64,000 bases of DNA from DASSUW01 sp963759375. Its GTDB lineage: Bacteria > Actinomycetota > Thermoleophilia > Solirubrobacterales > Solirubrobacteraceae. The DNA lies in contig CAVWYY010000006.1 of NCBI GenBank assembly GCA_963759375.1, forward strand, positions 248,001 to 312,000. The letters run 5' to 3'. The position numbers and the translations under genes are program-made. Position 1 is the first letter of the stretch. Every line of letters begins with the position of its first letter. Of this stretch, positions 49,899 through 62,378 are shown one piece after another. The notes below the pieces were generated by a model, which was given only the letters and a program-made list of their open reading frames with translations, did not search any database and had not been told where the DNA came from.

Positions 49899-50327
49899 CT
49901 AGCTGAGCGCTTCCTTCACCTTTGTCGATACGAGACGGCCGTCGGCGTTGCCGCCGGAGGCCGCCATCACGTGCTTGATCACCTTGCCCATGTCGCGCTG
50001 CGACTCGGCGCCGGTCTCTGCGATCGCCGCTCCTACGAGCTCGTCGACCTGCTCATCGGACAGTTCGGCGGGCAGATAGGTCTCGATCAGCTGCGCCTCG
50101 AAATCCTCGCCCTCGGCGAGATCCTCGCGCGCCGCTTCGCGATAGGCCTCGGCGGCCTCACGCCGGCGCTTGCGCTCGCGGCGCAGCACCGCCAGCTCGT
50201 CGCTGCCTCCGTCCTTCTCCGCCTTCTGGAGCTCGGACAGCACGAGCCGGAGCGCCGCGACACGGTCCCGCTCCCCCGCTTTCATGGCGGAGGCGACGTC
50301 GGACTTGATGCGTTCGGCGATCTGCAA
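49899..50327 (-). CDS. yqeY: GatB/YqeY-domain protein
   Basis: 142 residues of the YqeY family: IAERIKSDVASAMKAGERDRVAALRLVLSELQ at the start and MGKVIKHVMAASGGNADGRLVSTKVKEAL at the end. The fold matches the tRNA-binding tail of GatB, but the role of free YqeY is unclear. TTG start. A TACACT -10-like hexamer at 50342-50337 suggests that the yqeY-phoH-ybeY-era operon begins here with a very short leader. Confidence 0.93.
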   Translation of the reverse strand: MQIAERIKSDVASAMKAGERDRVAALRLVLSELQKAEKDGGSDELAVLRRERKRRREAAEAYREAAREDLAEGEDFEAQLIETYLPAELSDEQVDELVGAAIAETGAESQRDMGKVIKHVMAASGGNADGRLVSTKVKEALS

Positions 50328-50350
50328 GCACTACTTAGTGTACGCCGGGG

Positions 50351-51337
50351 TCAGGTCGTTCTCGTGATCTTCGAGAGTCCGAACGGACGGTCGACCTCGA
50401 TCCCCCGCCGCTCGGCCAGCCCGGCGGCGAGCCGCTGGGCGGCGACGGCGGCGCAGAACGGGCTCAGCCAGTCCGGCTGCGGGACGAGCCGGACCGGCGA
50501 ATCCTCGTCGTGCGAAGCCAGGATCGCCGGTGCGCCGCGGCGCTCGGCCTCGTGCACGGCGGCGCGGACGTCGGCCTCGGTCGGGCCGGGCGGGGCGAAC
50601 GCGAGGACGCCGTGCTCGGGGCCGACGACGGCGACCGGGCCATGCATGAGATCGGGCGGCGAGTACGGCTCGGCCGCGATACCCGTCAGCTCCTTGACCT
50701 TCAGCGCCGCCTCGAACGCCGTGGCGTAGTTGGCGCCGCGTCCGACGACCGCGCAGCGCTGCCAGGTCGCCGCGACCTCCACGGCCTCCTCGACCGGCTC
50801 GTCGAGCTGCGCGGCGACGGCGGCGGGGACCGCGCGCAGCTCGTCGTGCAGCTCGGCGTCGCCGGCGAGGTCGGCGGCCAGCGCGGCGACGGCGGCGAGC
50901 GACGCCGTGTAGGTCTTGGTGGCGGCGACCGAGCGCTCCTCCCCGGTGCCGAGCGCGACCACGTGCTGCGCGGCGCGCGCCATCGGCGAGTCCGGGTCGT
51001 TGGTGATCGCGACCGTGGCCTGTCCCTGGTCGGCGGCGTCCTGGACCACCGCCGTGACGTCGGGCGAGGCGCCGGACTGCGAGATGCCGATCACCAGCGC
51101 GCCGTCGAGCCGCGGCGGTGCGTCATAGAGCGTGTAGAGCGACGGCGTGGCGAGCGCGACGGGGACACCGCAGTGCCGTCCGAGGACGTGCTGCGCGTAG
51201 CGGGCGACGTTGTCGGAGGACCCGCGCGCGACGATCAGCGCGAAGCGCGGGGTGGCGATGCCGAGATCCGCGCTGTCGGCGAGCAGGCGCTCGAGGACGG
51301 CGGGCTGCTCGGCGATCTCGTCGCGCAGGATCGACAT
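50351..51337 (-). CDS. SIS-domain sugar-phosphate isomerase (GlmS C-half-like)
   Basis: 328 residues with two SIS domains and no glutaminase domain. It begins SILRDEIAEQPAVLERLL, then FALIVARGSSDNVARYAQHVLG, ISQSGASPDVTAVVQDA near 110 and KELTGIAAEPYSPPDLMHGPVAVV near 235. It resembles AgaS/FrlB-type amino-sugar isomerases or deglycases. The conserved motifs start at the ATG at 51337. Divergent from the DUF192 gene. Confidence 0.9.
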   Translation of the reverse strand: MSILRDEIAEQPAVLERLLADSADLGIATPRFALIVARGSSDNVARYAQHVLGRHCGVPVALATPSLYTLYDAPPRLDGALVIGISQSGASPDVTAVVQDAADQGQATVAITNDPDSPMARAAQHVVALGTGEERSVAATKTYTASLAAVAALAADLAGDAELHDELRAVPAAVAAQLDEPVEEAVEVAATWQRCAVVGRGANYATAFEAALKVKELTGIAAEPYSPPDLMHGPVAVVGPEHGVLAFAPPGPTEADVRAAVHEAERRGAPAILASHDEDSPVRLVPQPDWLSPFCAAVAAQRLAAGLAERRGIEVDRPFGLSKITRTT

Positions 51338-51391
51338 GCGATCGCAGCATGTCAGGGGGGCGAGATTCCCGCGGGCCGCCCTATTGGTGGC

Positions 51392-51739
51392 ATGGACGTC
51401 GTCATCGCCCGTGGATTCCTCGGCCGCCTGCGCGGGCTGGCGTTCCGTCGCGGCTTCGCCGGCGCGCTCCTGCTGCCGCGCTGCCGGTCGGTGCATACGT
51501 TCGGGATGCGCTTCGGGCTCGACCTCGTGTGGCTGGGCGCGGCCGGCGAGGTCGTGCGGATCGACCGTGACGTGCCGCCGTGCCGCGTACGGTCGTGCCG
51601 GGCGGCGCGGTCGGTGCTCGAGGTGCCGGCTACGCGAGGGCGATCGCCGCGATGCCGGCGACGACGATCACCGCGCCGGCGATCCGCAGCGGCGGGACGC
51701 GCTCGCGCGCCACCAGTGCCGCGGCGGCGGTGGCCATGA
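51392..51739 (+). CDS. DUF192-family protein
   Basis: 115 residues by the open frame. DUF192 features are GRLRGLAFR, LPRCRSVHTFGMRFGLDLVWLGAAGEVVRIDRDVPPCR and RSVLEVPA. The family normally ends just after that motif. Here about 35 Arg-rich residues follow, antisense to the last 110 bases of the convergent transporter gene, so the natural stop may be lost or an indel present. Family function unknown. Confidence 0.75.
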   Translation: MDVVIARGFLGRLRGLAFRRGFAGALLLPRCRSVHTFGMRFGLDLVWLGAAGEVVRIDRDVPPCRVRSCRAARSVLEVPATRGRSPRCRRRRSPRRRSAAAGRARAPPVPRRRWP

Positions 51740-52454
51740 CGACGCTCGTCTCGCGCAGCGCGGCGACCGGCGCGGCTTCGGCGATCTCGAGCGCGGCGAG
51801 CGCGATCGCGTACGCCGAGAACATCGCGATGCCCGCGACGGCGGCGCGCGGCGTGGCCGCAGCGCGCAGTGCCCCGGGCCCGCGCGCGAACGCGACGGCG
51901 ACGAAGTAGATCGGCGCGGTGATCACGAACACCGCCTCGAAGTAGCCGAGCGCGGCCGCGTGGCGGATGCCCTCGTCGTCGACGAGGGTGTAGCCGGCGA
52001 TGCACGCCGCCACGGCGAGCGCGATCGCCAGCCCGGTGTGGGCCGCGCCGCGGCCGATCCCGCGCACCAGCAGCACGCCGGCGGTGACCGCGAGCACGCC
52101 GGCCGCCTCGCCGAACGACAGCGTCGCGCCGAGCACGGCCACCGACACGATCAGCACGAGCACCGGCGCCGCCCCGCGAGCGATCGGATAGACGAAGGTC
52201 AGGTCCGCGCGCTCATACGCCGACGCGAGCAGCGCGAAGTACGCGAGCTCGAGCGCCGCGGAGGCGGCGATGTACGGCCACGCCGCGGCGTCGACGTCCC
52301 AGGTGAGGATCGCGACCGGCGCGAACACGACCGCGCCCGTGACCATCGCCACGGCGGTGATCGCGTGGCTGTCGCGCGCGTCGGCGATCAACCAGTTCCA
52401 GCCCGCGTGCAGGGCCGCCGAGCCCAGCACGAGCGCGACGGCCGCTCCACTCAG
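51630..52454 (-). CDS. EamA/DMT-family transporter
   Basis: About 274 residues with ten hydrophobic segments in two EamA repeats (GSAALHAGWNWLIADARDSHAI, FVYPIARGAAPVLVLIVSVAVLG; second repeat ETSVVMATAAAALVARERVPPLRIAGAVIVVAGI). The substrate is unknown. There is no ATG, GTG or TTG before the first helix. A CTG overlapping the ndh stop (CTGA) gives a normal-looking N-terminus, while the first GTG (nine codons later) truncates it. The start is therefore uncertain. Confidence 0.82.
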   Translation of the reverse strand: MSGAAVALVLGSAALHAGWNWLIADARDSHAITAVAMVTGAVVFAPVAILTWDVDAAAWPYIAASAALELAYFALLASAYERADLTFVYPIARGAAPVLVLIVSVAVLGATLSFGEAAGVLAVTAGVLLVRGIGRGAAHTGLAIALAVAACIAGYTLVDDEGIRHAAALGYFEAVFVITAPIYFVAVAFARGPGALRAAATPRAAVAGIAMFSAYAIALAALEIAEAAPVAALRETSVVMATAAAALVARERVPPLRIAGAVIVVAGIAAIALA

Positions 52455-53779
52455 TGCCGCACCGCCGGTGGATCTTCGACGCTCGTGCCGCCCGCCGTCA
52501 TCATGTCGAGGACCGGCGGATGGCCGAGCTGTCCGAGCTCGGACGTGTCGCGGCCGAACAGGAGGTCGACCGTCCAGTCGACCACCAGCCGCAGCTTGCG
52601 ACTCGTTCCCGGCATCATCGCGAGGTGGTACGTGCGGGCCAGGAACCAGGCCGGGAACCCACGCCATTTGATGCCGACGGTCTCGGCCACGGCCTTCCGG
52701 TGGCCCATGTCGACGAACACGCCGAGCGTCTTGTACGTGAACGGCTTCGGCCGGCCGGCGCCGAGCGCGGCGGCGACGTTGCCCGCCACCGTGCGGCCCT
52801 GCCGCAGCGCGTGCTGGCACGTCGGCGGCGTCGGGCTGCCGGGCTTGGCGGGATCGGGCACCGCGGCCGCGTCGCCGATCGCCCACACGTCGTCGCGCCC
52901 CTCGACCTTGCAGTAGCGGTCGACCACGATCCGGCCGGTCTTGTCGAGCGGCATGCCCATGTCGGCGACCACCGGGGCGGGCCGCACGCCCGCCGTCCAC
53001 GCGACCGTCCGGCATGGGACGACCTCGCCGTCGGACAGCTCGACCGAGTCGGCCGAGATGCGCTCGACCGTGGTGTTCGTCCGCACGTCGATCCCGCGCT
53101 TGCGCAGCTCGGACGTGGCGAACGCGGCGAGGTCGGCGGAGATCTCCGGCATCACGCGGTCGCGCGCCTCGACGAGGATGAAGCGCAGGCCTTCGACCCG
53201 GGCGCGCGGATACAGGTCGACGATGTCGGCGGCGAAGTCCTGCAGCTCGGCGAGCCCCTCGAGGCCCGCGTAGCCCGCGCCCACGAAGACGTAGGTGAGC
53301 AGTGCCTTGCGCTGCGCCTCATCCTCGACCGACTCGGACCGCTCGAGCGTGTAGATGATCTGGTTGCGCAGCGCGATCGCGTCCGACAGCGTCTTGAAGC
53401 CGACAGCGTGCTCCTTCAGGCCGGGCACCGGCATCGTCCGCGACACCGAGCCGAGCGCGATGATCAGCTGGTCGTATTCGAGCTCGCGTTCGTCGCCCTC
53501 CGCGGTCGTGACGAACACCTTCTTGCTGTCGGGGTCGGCGCCGGTGACGCGCCCGAGCAGCAGATCGGTCCGCTTCATGTGCTCGCGGAGCGGCACGACC
53601 ACGTGCCGCGGCTCGAGCGTGCCGGCGCCGGCGCCGGGCAGCAGCGGCGTGTAGAGCATGAAGTTCACGTCGGTGACGACGGTCACCTTCGCGGCATGAG
53701 GCGGGAGCGAGCGCTCGAGCTTGCGCGCCGCGTATAGCCCGCCGAAGCCGCCGCCGAGGATGAGCACGTTCCAGGCCAT
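52451..53779 (-). CDS. ndh: Type II NADH:quinone oxidoreductase
   Basis: 442 residues. The FAD motif LILGGGFGGLYAARKLE is at the start, LIIALGSVSRTMPVPGL follows near 110, and the NADH-binding Rossmann motif YVFVGAGYAGLEGLAEL lies near 165. VWAIGDAAAVPDP near 295 and the quinone-side AWTAGVRPAP are also present. It passes electrons from NADH to menaquinone without proton pumping. Amphipathic C-terminal segments (PAWFLARTYHLAMMPG) should hold it to the membrane. It lies ten bases after ilvA. Confidence 0.93.
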   Translation of the reverse strand: MAWNVLILGGGFGGLYAARKLERSLPPHAAKVTVVTDVNFMLYTPLLPGAGAGTLEPRHVVVPLREHMKRTDLLLGRVTGADPDSKKVFVTTAEGDERELEYDQLIIALGSVSRTMPVPGLKEHAVGFKTLSDAIALRNQIIYTLERSESVEDEAQRKALLTYVFVGAGYAGLEGLAELQDFAADIVDLYPRARVEGLRFILVEARDRVMPEISADLAAFATSELRKRGIDVRTNTTVERISADSVELSDGEVVPCRTVAWTAGVRPAPVVADMGMPLDKTGRIVVDRYCKVEGRDDVWAIGDAAAVPDPAKPGSPTPPTCQHALRQGRTVAGNVAAALGAGRPKPFTYKTLGVFVDMGHRKAVAETVGIKWRGFPAWFLARTYHLAMMPGTSRKLRLVVDWTVDLLFGRDTSELGQLGHPPVLDMMTAGGTSVEDPPAVRH

Positions 53780-53789
53780 TGCCGGGATG

Positions 53790-54746
53790 CTACGGGTGAA
53801 CGAGCTCGGCGAACCGCTCGGCCGTGACGTTCCCGCCCGAGATCGTGACCCCGACCCGCAGGCCGCGGACGTCGCTCACACGGCCGGCGAGCAGCGCGGC
53901 GACGGCGCAGGCGCCCGACGGCTCGGCGACGGTCTTGACCCGCTCGAACAGGAACCGCATCGCGTTGACGATCTCCGCGTCGGAGGCGACGGCGATGTCG
54001 TCGACGCGCTCCTGGACGACCGGGAACGTGAGCTCGCCGGGCTGAGGGAGCTGCTGGCCGTCGGCGATCGTGTGCGGCACCGGGATGCGGACGCGTTCGC
54101 CGGCCTGCAGCGAGCGGCGCGTGTCGTCGCCCTCCTCGGGCTCGACGCCGATCACGCGCACGTCGTCGAGCATGGCCTTGGCGGCGGTCGAGCAGCCGGC
54201 GATCAGCCCTCCCCCGCCGACGCAGACGAGCAGCACGTCGACCGGCCCGGCGTCCTCGATCAGCTCGAGCGCGACCGTGCCCTGCCCGGCCATCACGCGC
54301 TCGTCGTCGTACGGGTGGATCGGGACGAGCCCGCGCTCGGCGACGAGCGCGGCGAGCAGCTCCTCGCGGTCCTGCCCGTAGCGGTCGAAGCGGATCACCT
54401 CGGCGCCGTGCCCCTCGGTGGCGGCCAGCTTGTTCGGCGGCGCGTCGTCGGGCATGAGGATCACGGCCCGCGCGCCGAGCAGCTTCGCGGCCAGCGCGAG
54501 CGCCTGCGCGTGGTTGCCCGACGACACGGTGGCGACGCCGCGGGCGCGCTCGTCCTCGGTTAGCGATGCGACCGCGTTGTAGGCGCCGCGGAACTTGAAG
54601 GCGCCGATGCGCTGGAGGTTCTCGGCCTTCAGGAGCACGGTCGCGCCGACCGCCTCGTCGAGGGCGCGCGAGGTCAGCACCGGTGTGCGGTGCGCAACGC
54701 CGTCGATGCGGCGGGCGGCGGCCCGGACGTCGTCGAGCGAGATCAT
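53790..54746 (-). CDS. Threonine/serine dehydratase (short form without ACT)
   Basis: 318-residue PLP enzyme. The lysine motif is IGAFKFRGAYNAVA near 50, the phosphate loop SSGNHAQALALAA near 75 and the glycine-rich CVGGGGLIAGCS near 175. No C-terminal ACT regulatory domain exists, so it matches catabolic TdcB or serine-racemase-like enzymes rather than feedback-controlled IlvA. The ATG overlaps the PrmA-like stop (ATGA). Confidence 0.92.
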   Translation of the reverse strand: MISLDDVRAAARRIDGVAHRTPVLTSRALDEAVGATVLLKAENLQRIGAFKFRGAYNAVASLTEDERARGVATVSSGNHAQALALAAKLLGARAVILMPDDAPPNKLAATEGHGAEVIRFDRYGQDREELLAALVAERGLVPIHPYDDERVMAGQGTVALELIEDAGPVDVLLVCVGGGGLIAGCSTAAKAMLDDVRVIGVEPEEGDDTRRSLQAGERVRIPVPHTIADGQQLPQPGELTFPVVQERVDDIAVASDAEIVNAMRFLFERVKTVAEPSGACAVAALLAGRVSDVRGLRVGVTISGGNVTAERFAELVHP

Positions 54747-55540
54747 CGGGTGAGCAGGATGGCGGACCAGCCGTCGCCGTCGCGGCGCGACGCGAGCGTG
54801 AGGCCGGTGCGGGCGAAGGCGGCGACCACGTCGTCGACCTCGTCGTTCTCGAGGCCCGAGGCGATCAGACGCTCCGGCGGGTCCTCCATCCGCGTGGCCA
54901 CCTCGAGCAGCAGCGGGCGCACGAGGTTGGCCGTGACGGTCGGCGCCCACGGGCCGGGGGCGCGGCGCAGGTCGCAGCGCGAGGCCTCGACCAGGACGCC
55001 GTTGACGGCCGCCGCTGCGAGCGTGGCGTCAACCGACTCGCGCTCGACGTCGCACGCCAGCACCGGGTCGAACCCGAGCCGCGCGGCGGCGACCGCCAGC
55101 ACGCCGGAGCCGGAGCCCCAGTCGGCCAGGGCGCCCGCGGCGGGCAGTTCGGCGAGCAGCGCCAGGCTGAGCCGCGTGGACGGGTGCGCGCCGGTCCCGA
55201 ACGCCTGCCCGGGGTCGATCACCACGTCGAGCGCGCCGTCGCGCGGGCGCTCCCACGACGGCCGCACGCGCAGCCTGCCGACGTCGAGCGGGCGGTGCCA
55301 CTCGCGCCAGCGCTGGTCCCAGTCGTCGCCGACCTCGGTCGAGACCACGTCCACCACGGCACCGTCCACGGCGGCGTGCAGCTCCCCGAGGTCGGGCAGC
55401 TCGCCGGCCGCGCCGTAGACCGCGTACTCGACGACGTCGCCGAGGTCGCGCTCCTCGAACCCCGCCGGCGCGAGCACCGACAGCTCGGCGAGCACGAGGT
55501 CAGCGTGCTCACGGGCCACGCGGATCGCCAGCCGGATCAC
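54743..55540 (-). CDS. PrmA-like ribosomal protein L11 methyltransferase (second copy)
   Basis: 265 residues. After an N-terminal substrate domain, the methyltransferase core shows VVIDPGQAFGTGAHPSTRLSLALL, the SAM loop DWGSGSGVLAVAAARLGF and the target-binding ANLVRPLLLEV. A GTG start overlaps the stop of a second PrmA-like gene (GTGA). L11 methyltransferase modifies lysines of ribosomal protein L11. Two adjacent, diverged copies are unusual; one may have another substrate. Confidence 0.85.
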   Translation of the reverse strand: MIRLAIRVAREHADLVLAELSVLAPAGFEERDLGDVVEYAVYGAAGELPDLGELHAAVDGAVVDVVSTEVGDDWDQRWREWHRPLDVGRLRVRPSWERPRDGALDVVIDPGQAFGTGAHPSTRLSLALLAELPAAGALADWGSGSGVLAVAAARLGFDPVLACDVERESVDATLAAAAVNGVLVEASRCDLRRAPGPWAPTVTANLVRPLLLEVATRMEDPPERLIASGLENDEVDDVVAAFARTGLTLASRRDGDGWSAILLTR

Positions 55541-56298
55541 CGCAGCACCACCGCCGCCCACTCGCCTTCGGTCACGCGCCGCTGCTCGTCCATCCCGAGC
55601 GCAGCGACCACCTCGTCGGCCTCGCGCGCCAGGAACCCGGACGCCACGAGCAGCGCCGGCCGCCGCGGGAGTGTGAGCAGCGCCGGCCGCGGCAGGTTGG
55701 CGAGGACCGCGGGCGCGCCATTCGGCGCGTCGCCTTGCACGACCGCGACCGCGACGCCGTTGCGGCGCGCGTTGGCGGCGATCGGCGCGCCCGGCTCGAT
55801 CTCGACGGCGGTCACCGGGTCCCAGTCGAGCCGCGCCGCCGCGATCGCCAGCACGCCGGTGCCGGCGCCCCAGTCGCACAGCGCGCCGCCAGGGGCGAGC
55901 CCTTCCAGCAACTCCAGGCACAGCCGCGTCGTCGGATGGGTGCCGGCGCCGAAGAAGGAGCCAGGGTCGATGACGAGATCGTCGGCCGCGCCGTCGATCC
56001 ACGGCGGGCGCACCGTGAACGAGCCGGCGCGGACCGGCCGCAGGTACTCGTGCCAGCGGCGCTCCCAGCCGTCAGCGACCGGCTCGGAGACCACGTCCAC
56101 GAGCGCGTCGCCCACCAGCGCGGCGATGTCGGCACGCGACGGCAGCTCGCCGGCGGGCGCGTACAGCGCGTACTCGACGGCGCCGTCCACGGCGCGCTCC
56201 TCGGCGCCGTCGGCGAGCAGCGGCAGCAGGTCCGCGAGGGCGGTCTCGGCGCGCTCCGCCCGCACCCGGATCCCGAGGCGGACGATCGGCGCGCTCAA
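55537..56298 (-). CDS. prmA: PrmA-like ribosomal protein L11 methyltransferase (first copy)
   Basis: 253 residues with the same layout as its neighbour: VIDPGSFFGAGTHPTTRLCLELL, SAM loop DWGAGTGVLAIAAARLDW and ANLPRPALLTL. The two proteins share the N-terminal (RLGIRVRAERAETALADLLPLL and RLAIRVAREHADLVLAELSVLA) and catalytic patterns but are clearly diverged. It lies directly downstream of dnaJ, the usual position of prmA, so this copy is the more likely true PrmA. TTG start overlapping the dnaJ stop (TTGA). Confidence 0.85.
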   Translation of the reverse strand: MSAPIVRLGIRVRAERAETALADLLPLLADGAEERAVDGAVEYALYAPAGELPSRADIAALVGDALVDVVSEPVADGWERRWHEYLRPVRAGSFTVRPPWIDGAADDLVIDPGSFFGAGTHPTTRLCLELLEGLAPGGALCDWGAGTGVLAIAAARLDWDPVTAVEIEPGAPIAANARRNGVAVAVVQGDAPNGAPAVLANLPRPALLTLPRRPALLVASGFLAREADEVVAALGMDEQRRVTEGEWAAVVLR

Positions 56299-57422
56299 CC
56301 CGCCAGGACGCGCCGCAGCTTGGCGATCATCCCCTCGTCGGCACGGAGGTTGTCGTCGCTGAGGGTGCCCGCGAAGCTCTCGAGCATGTCGCGCTGCTCG
56401 CGCGTGAGCCGGCGCGGGATCGTGACGTTGACGACCACCCGCAGGTCGCCCGTGCGACCGCGCTGCAGCGGCGGCATCCCGCGGCCGCCGAGGCGGATCT
56501 CCTCGCCCGGCTGCGTGCCCGCCTTGATGTCCACGGGGATGTCGCCGTCGATCGTCGGCACCTGCACGGTCGTGCCGAGCGCAGCGAGCGGCGCGGGCAC
56601 GTCGATCACCGTGATCAGGTCGGACCCGTCGCGCAGGAAGCGCTCGTCGGCCTGGACGCGCACGACGACGTACAGGTCGCCGGACGGGCCGCCGCGCTCG
56701 CCCGCGTGCCCGCGGCCCGCCAGCCGGATCCGCTGGCCGTCGTCGATCCCCGCAGGGACGTCGACCTCGACGCGCTTCCGCTCGACGACCAGGCCCTCGC
56801 CGCGGCAGGTCTCGCACGGGTCGCGGGCGATCCGGCCGTCGCCGCCGCAGACGTCGCAGACGATGTTGCGGACCATCTGGCCGAATGCCGTGCGCGTGAC
56901 CGCCTGCAGCTGGCCGGCGCCGCCACAGCGCGAGCACGTCTCGATCGGCGTGCCCGGCTTGGCGCCATTGCCGTTGCAGGTGTGGCAGCGCGCGCGGGCG
57001 TCGTAGGCCACCTCGACGCGCTTGCCGTGCGCCGCGTCGGCCAGCTCGATCGACGCCTGCACGCCGATGTCGCCGCCCTGCACCGGGCCACCCCGCGCGC
57101 CGCCGCCGAACGCGCTCTCGAACCCGCCGGCGCCGAAGAACGCCGAGAACAGGTCGGAGATCGACCCGAAGTCGCCGAAGTTCGGGGCGTAGCCGCCGGA
57201 CTTCAGGCCGTCGTGCCCGTACGAGTCGTAGAGCTGCCGGCGCTCGGGGTCCGACAGCACCTCGTAGGCCTCGGCGGCCTCCTTGAACTTCTCCTCGGCG
57301 TCCGGATCGTGGGCGTTGACGTCCGGGTGAAGCTCGCGCGCCAGGCGCCGGAACGCCTTCTTGACGGCCGCCTCGTCGGCGTTGCGGTCGACTCCGAGAA
57401 CCTCGTAGTAATCCCTCGGCAT
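56295..57422 (-). CDS. dnaJ: Chaperone DnaJ
   Basis: 375 residues with all domains. The J domain (1-70, with RRLARELHPDVN, the HPD motif) is followed by a Gly/Phe region and four zinc-finger repeats (CHTCNGNG, CSRCGGAG, CDVCGGDG, CETCRGEG); the C-terminal substrate domain begins at RKRVEVDVPAGIDDG. It works with DnaK in folding. The ATG giving MPRDYYEVLGV is chosen; a GTG one codon earlier overlaps hrcA as well. Confidence 0.96.
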   Translation of the reverse strand: MPRDYYEVLGVDRNADEAAVKKAFRRLARELHPDVNAHDPDAEEKFKEAAEAYEVLSDPERRQLYDSYGHDGLKSGGYAPNFGDFGSISDLFSAFFGAGGFESAFGGGARGGPVQGGDIGVQASIELADAAHGKRVEVAYDARARCHTCNGNGAKPGTPIETCSRCGGAGQLQAVTRTAFGQMVRNIVCDVCGGDGRIARDPCETCRGEGLVVERKRVEVDVPAGIDDGQRIRLAGRGHAGERGGPSGDLYVVVRVQADERFLRDGSDLITVIDVPAPLAALGTTVQVPTIDGDIPVDIKAGTQPGEEIRLGGRGMPPLQRGRTGDLRVVVNVTIPRRLTREQRDMLESFAGTLSDDNLRADEGMIAKLRRVLAG

Positions 57423-58441
57423 CACGAGGCCTCGTAGATGTCTTCGACGAAGCGCGAGAGCTGCAGGGCCGCCTCACGCACGGTCACGATCGCCCGGGCG
57501 TAGTCCATGTGTGTCGGGCCGATCACCGAGACCGTCCCGAGGTTGCGCTGCGCCAGCCCGTAGTTGCCGGCCACCAGCGACAGCGAGCGCAGGGCCGGCA
57601 TCTCGTTCTCGCCGCCGATGCGGACGTAGATGTCGCGCTCGTCGAGCGCCTGCGAGAGCACGCCGAGCAGCGACACGCGGCGCTCGAGCGCCTCCAGCAG
57701 CTCGTTGAGCTGCGACACGTCCTGGAAGCGGTGCTCGGACAGCAGGCGCGCCGCGCCGTCCACGTACAGCGTGTTCTCGGCGGTCTCGGCCAGCTGGGTG
57801 AAGGCCGGCGCGAGCTGGGCGACGAACGCGCGCTCGGTCGGGTGCAGGCCGGCGTCGTTGAGCCGCGCGCCGATCATCCGTGCGCCGACTCCCATCCCGA
57901 CGAGCTGCTCGTTCAGGTACGACGAGGCCCAGTCGGCCAGCCCGGCGTCGATCGCGCGATCGAACGTGAACACGCGCTTGGACACGCCGCCGGTGGACGT
58001 GATCACGACGACCATCAGCACCTGGGGCTGGAGCGGCAGGACCTCGACGTGGCGGATCGTGGTGGTGGCAATCGGCGGCGCGGACACGATCGCCAGCAGG
58101 TTCGTGACCTGGGAGAGCGTCTCGGTGGTCACGCGCATCGCCTCGTCGACCTCGCGGCGCACGAGCGCCAGCTGCAGATCCGTCTTGCCCTCGCGCCGTG
58201 CGGGGAGCAGCTTGTCGACGAAATAGCGGTAGCCGGCGTCGGTCGGCACGCGGCCGGCCGAGGTGTGCGGATGCGCGAGCAGCCCGCGCTCCTCGAGCAC
58301 CGACAGCTCGTTGCGGATCGTCGACGGCCCGCACGTCACGTCCGGGTCGGCGGCGAGCGCCTTCGACCCCACGGGCTGCCCCGTGGCGTTGAAACCGTCG
58401 ACGACCTTGGTGAGCAGAAGCTCCTGGCGGGGCGAGAGCAC
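57422..58441 (-). CDS. hrcA: Heat-inducible repressor HrcA
   Basis: 339 residues. The N-terminal winged helix (LSPRQELLLTKVVDGFNATGQPVGSKAL, GPSTIRNELSVLEERGLLAHPHTSAGRVPT) is typical, and so is the C-terminal domain ending VGPTHMDYARAIVTVREAALQLSRF. It represses chaperone operons through CIRCE elements; none is seen in this window, so its targets lie elsewhere. GTG start four bases after the GH13 stop. It directly precedes dnaJ. Confidence 0.96.
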   Translation of the reverse strand: MLSPRQELLLTKVVDGFNATGQPVGSKALAADPDVTCGPSTIRNELSVLEERGLLAHPHTSAGRVPTDAGYRYFVDKLLPARREGKTDLQLALVRREVDEAMRVTTETLSQVTNLLAIVSAPPIATTTIRHVEVLPLQPQVLMVVVITSTGGVSKRVFTFDRAIDAGLADWASSYLNEQLVGMGVGARMIGARLNDAGLHPTERAFVAQLAPAFTQLAETAENTLYVDGAARLLSEHRFQDVSQLNELLEALERRVSLLGVLSQALDERDIYVRIGGENEMPALRSLSLVAGNYGLAQRNLGTVSVIGPTHMDYARAIVTVREAALQLSRFVEDIYEAS

Positions 58442-58444
58442 GTG

Positions 58445-59863
<1,419 letters not shown>

Positions 59864-59867
<4 letters not shown>

Positions 59868-60181
59868 TCGCGGATCACGGCCTTGCCTCGGCGGACGAGC
59901 CGGTTGTCGCCCTGGGTCGCCTCGACGGTGCCGTCGGGCGACGTCGTGACCGTGACCTCCTCCTCGGGCACCCCCATGCCGCGGAACTGCACGCTGAGCG
60001 ACTGCAGCTTGAGCCCGTCGCCCTGCGCGCGGGCGCACTGGGCCATCGTCCACAGTCCGTGCAGGATGCGGCCTGGCAGGCCGACCGACTGCGCGAACTC
60101 GTCGTCCAGGTGGATCGGGTTGAAGTCCCCGCTCGCCCCCGCGTACCGGTACGTCAGGTACCGGTCGGGGGTCACCTTCAT
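59864..60181 (-). CDS. MaoC-like hot-dog dehydratase, HadB-type
   Basis: 105 residues of the MaoC/HadB type with the hydratase motif GDFNPIHLDDEFAQSVGLPGRILHG (catalytic Asp and His), then LSVQFRGMGVPEEEV. It pairs with the ATGA-coupled gene upstream to form a heterodimeric beta-hydroxyacyl-ACP dehydratase like mycobacterial HadAB of fatty-acid elongation. It is shorter than HadB (about 140), so the C-terminal helix may be reduced. Confidence 0.88.
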
Positions 60182-60572
60182 CTCACGATGTTCGTCCATC
60201 GCCCCTCGCACACCAGCTCGCCGCGCTGGTTCTTCGACGTCGTCTTGAACACGTAGAACTCGAGCCCACCGCGCTCGGACTTGTCCTCGAGCTCGGCCTC
60301 GGTGGTGATCTCGTCACCGGCCACGACCGGCTCGTGCCAGGTGAACTCCTGGGCGCCGTGGACCATGCGGCTGAAGTCCAGCCCGGACTCCATGATCGCC
60401 GGGAACACCGCCGGCCCGGCGTAGACGGCCGCGAACATCGGCGGCGCCACGACATCGGCGAAGCCCTCGCTGCGCGCGGCCTCGGGATCGAGGTAGCGCG
60501 GGTCGTCCTCCCCCACGGCGTGCGCGTACTCGCGCACCTTCTCGCGCCCGACGGCGTACGTCGCGCTCTTCA

Positions 60573-60573
<1 letters not shown>
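60178..60573 (-). CDS. HadA-type beta-hydroxyacyl-ACP dehydratase subunit
   Basis: 131 residues: YAVGREKVREYAHAVGEDDPRYLDPEAARSEGFADVVAPPMFA at the start and QEFTWHEPVVAGDEITTEAELED in the middle, characteristic of the non-catalytic HadA/HadC subunit (FAS1-like dehydratase region). It forms the active enzyme with the downstream HadB-like product. The ATG overlaps the lepA stop by one base (TGATG). Confidence 0.88.
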
Positions 60574-62378
<1,805 letters not shown>

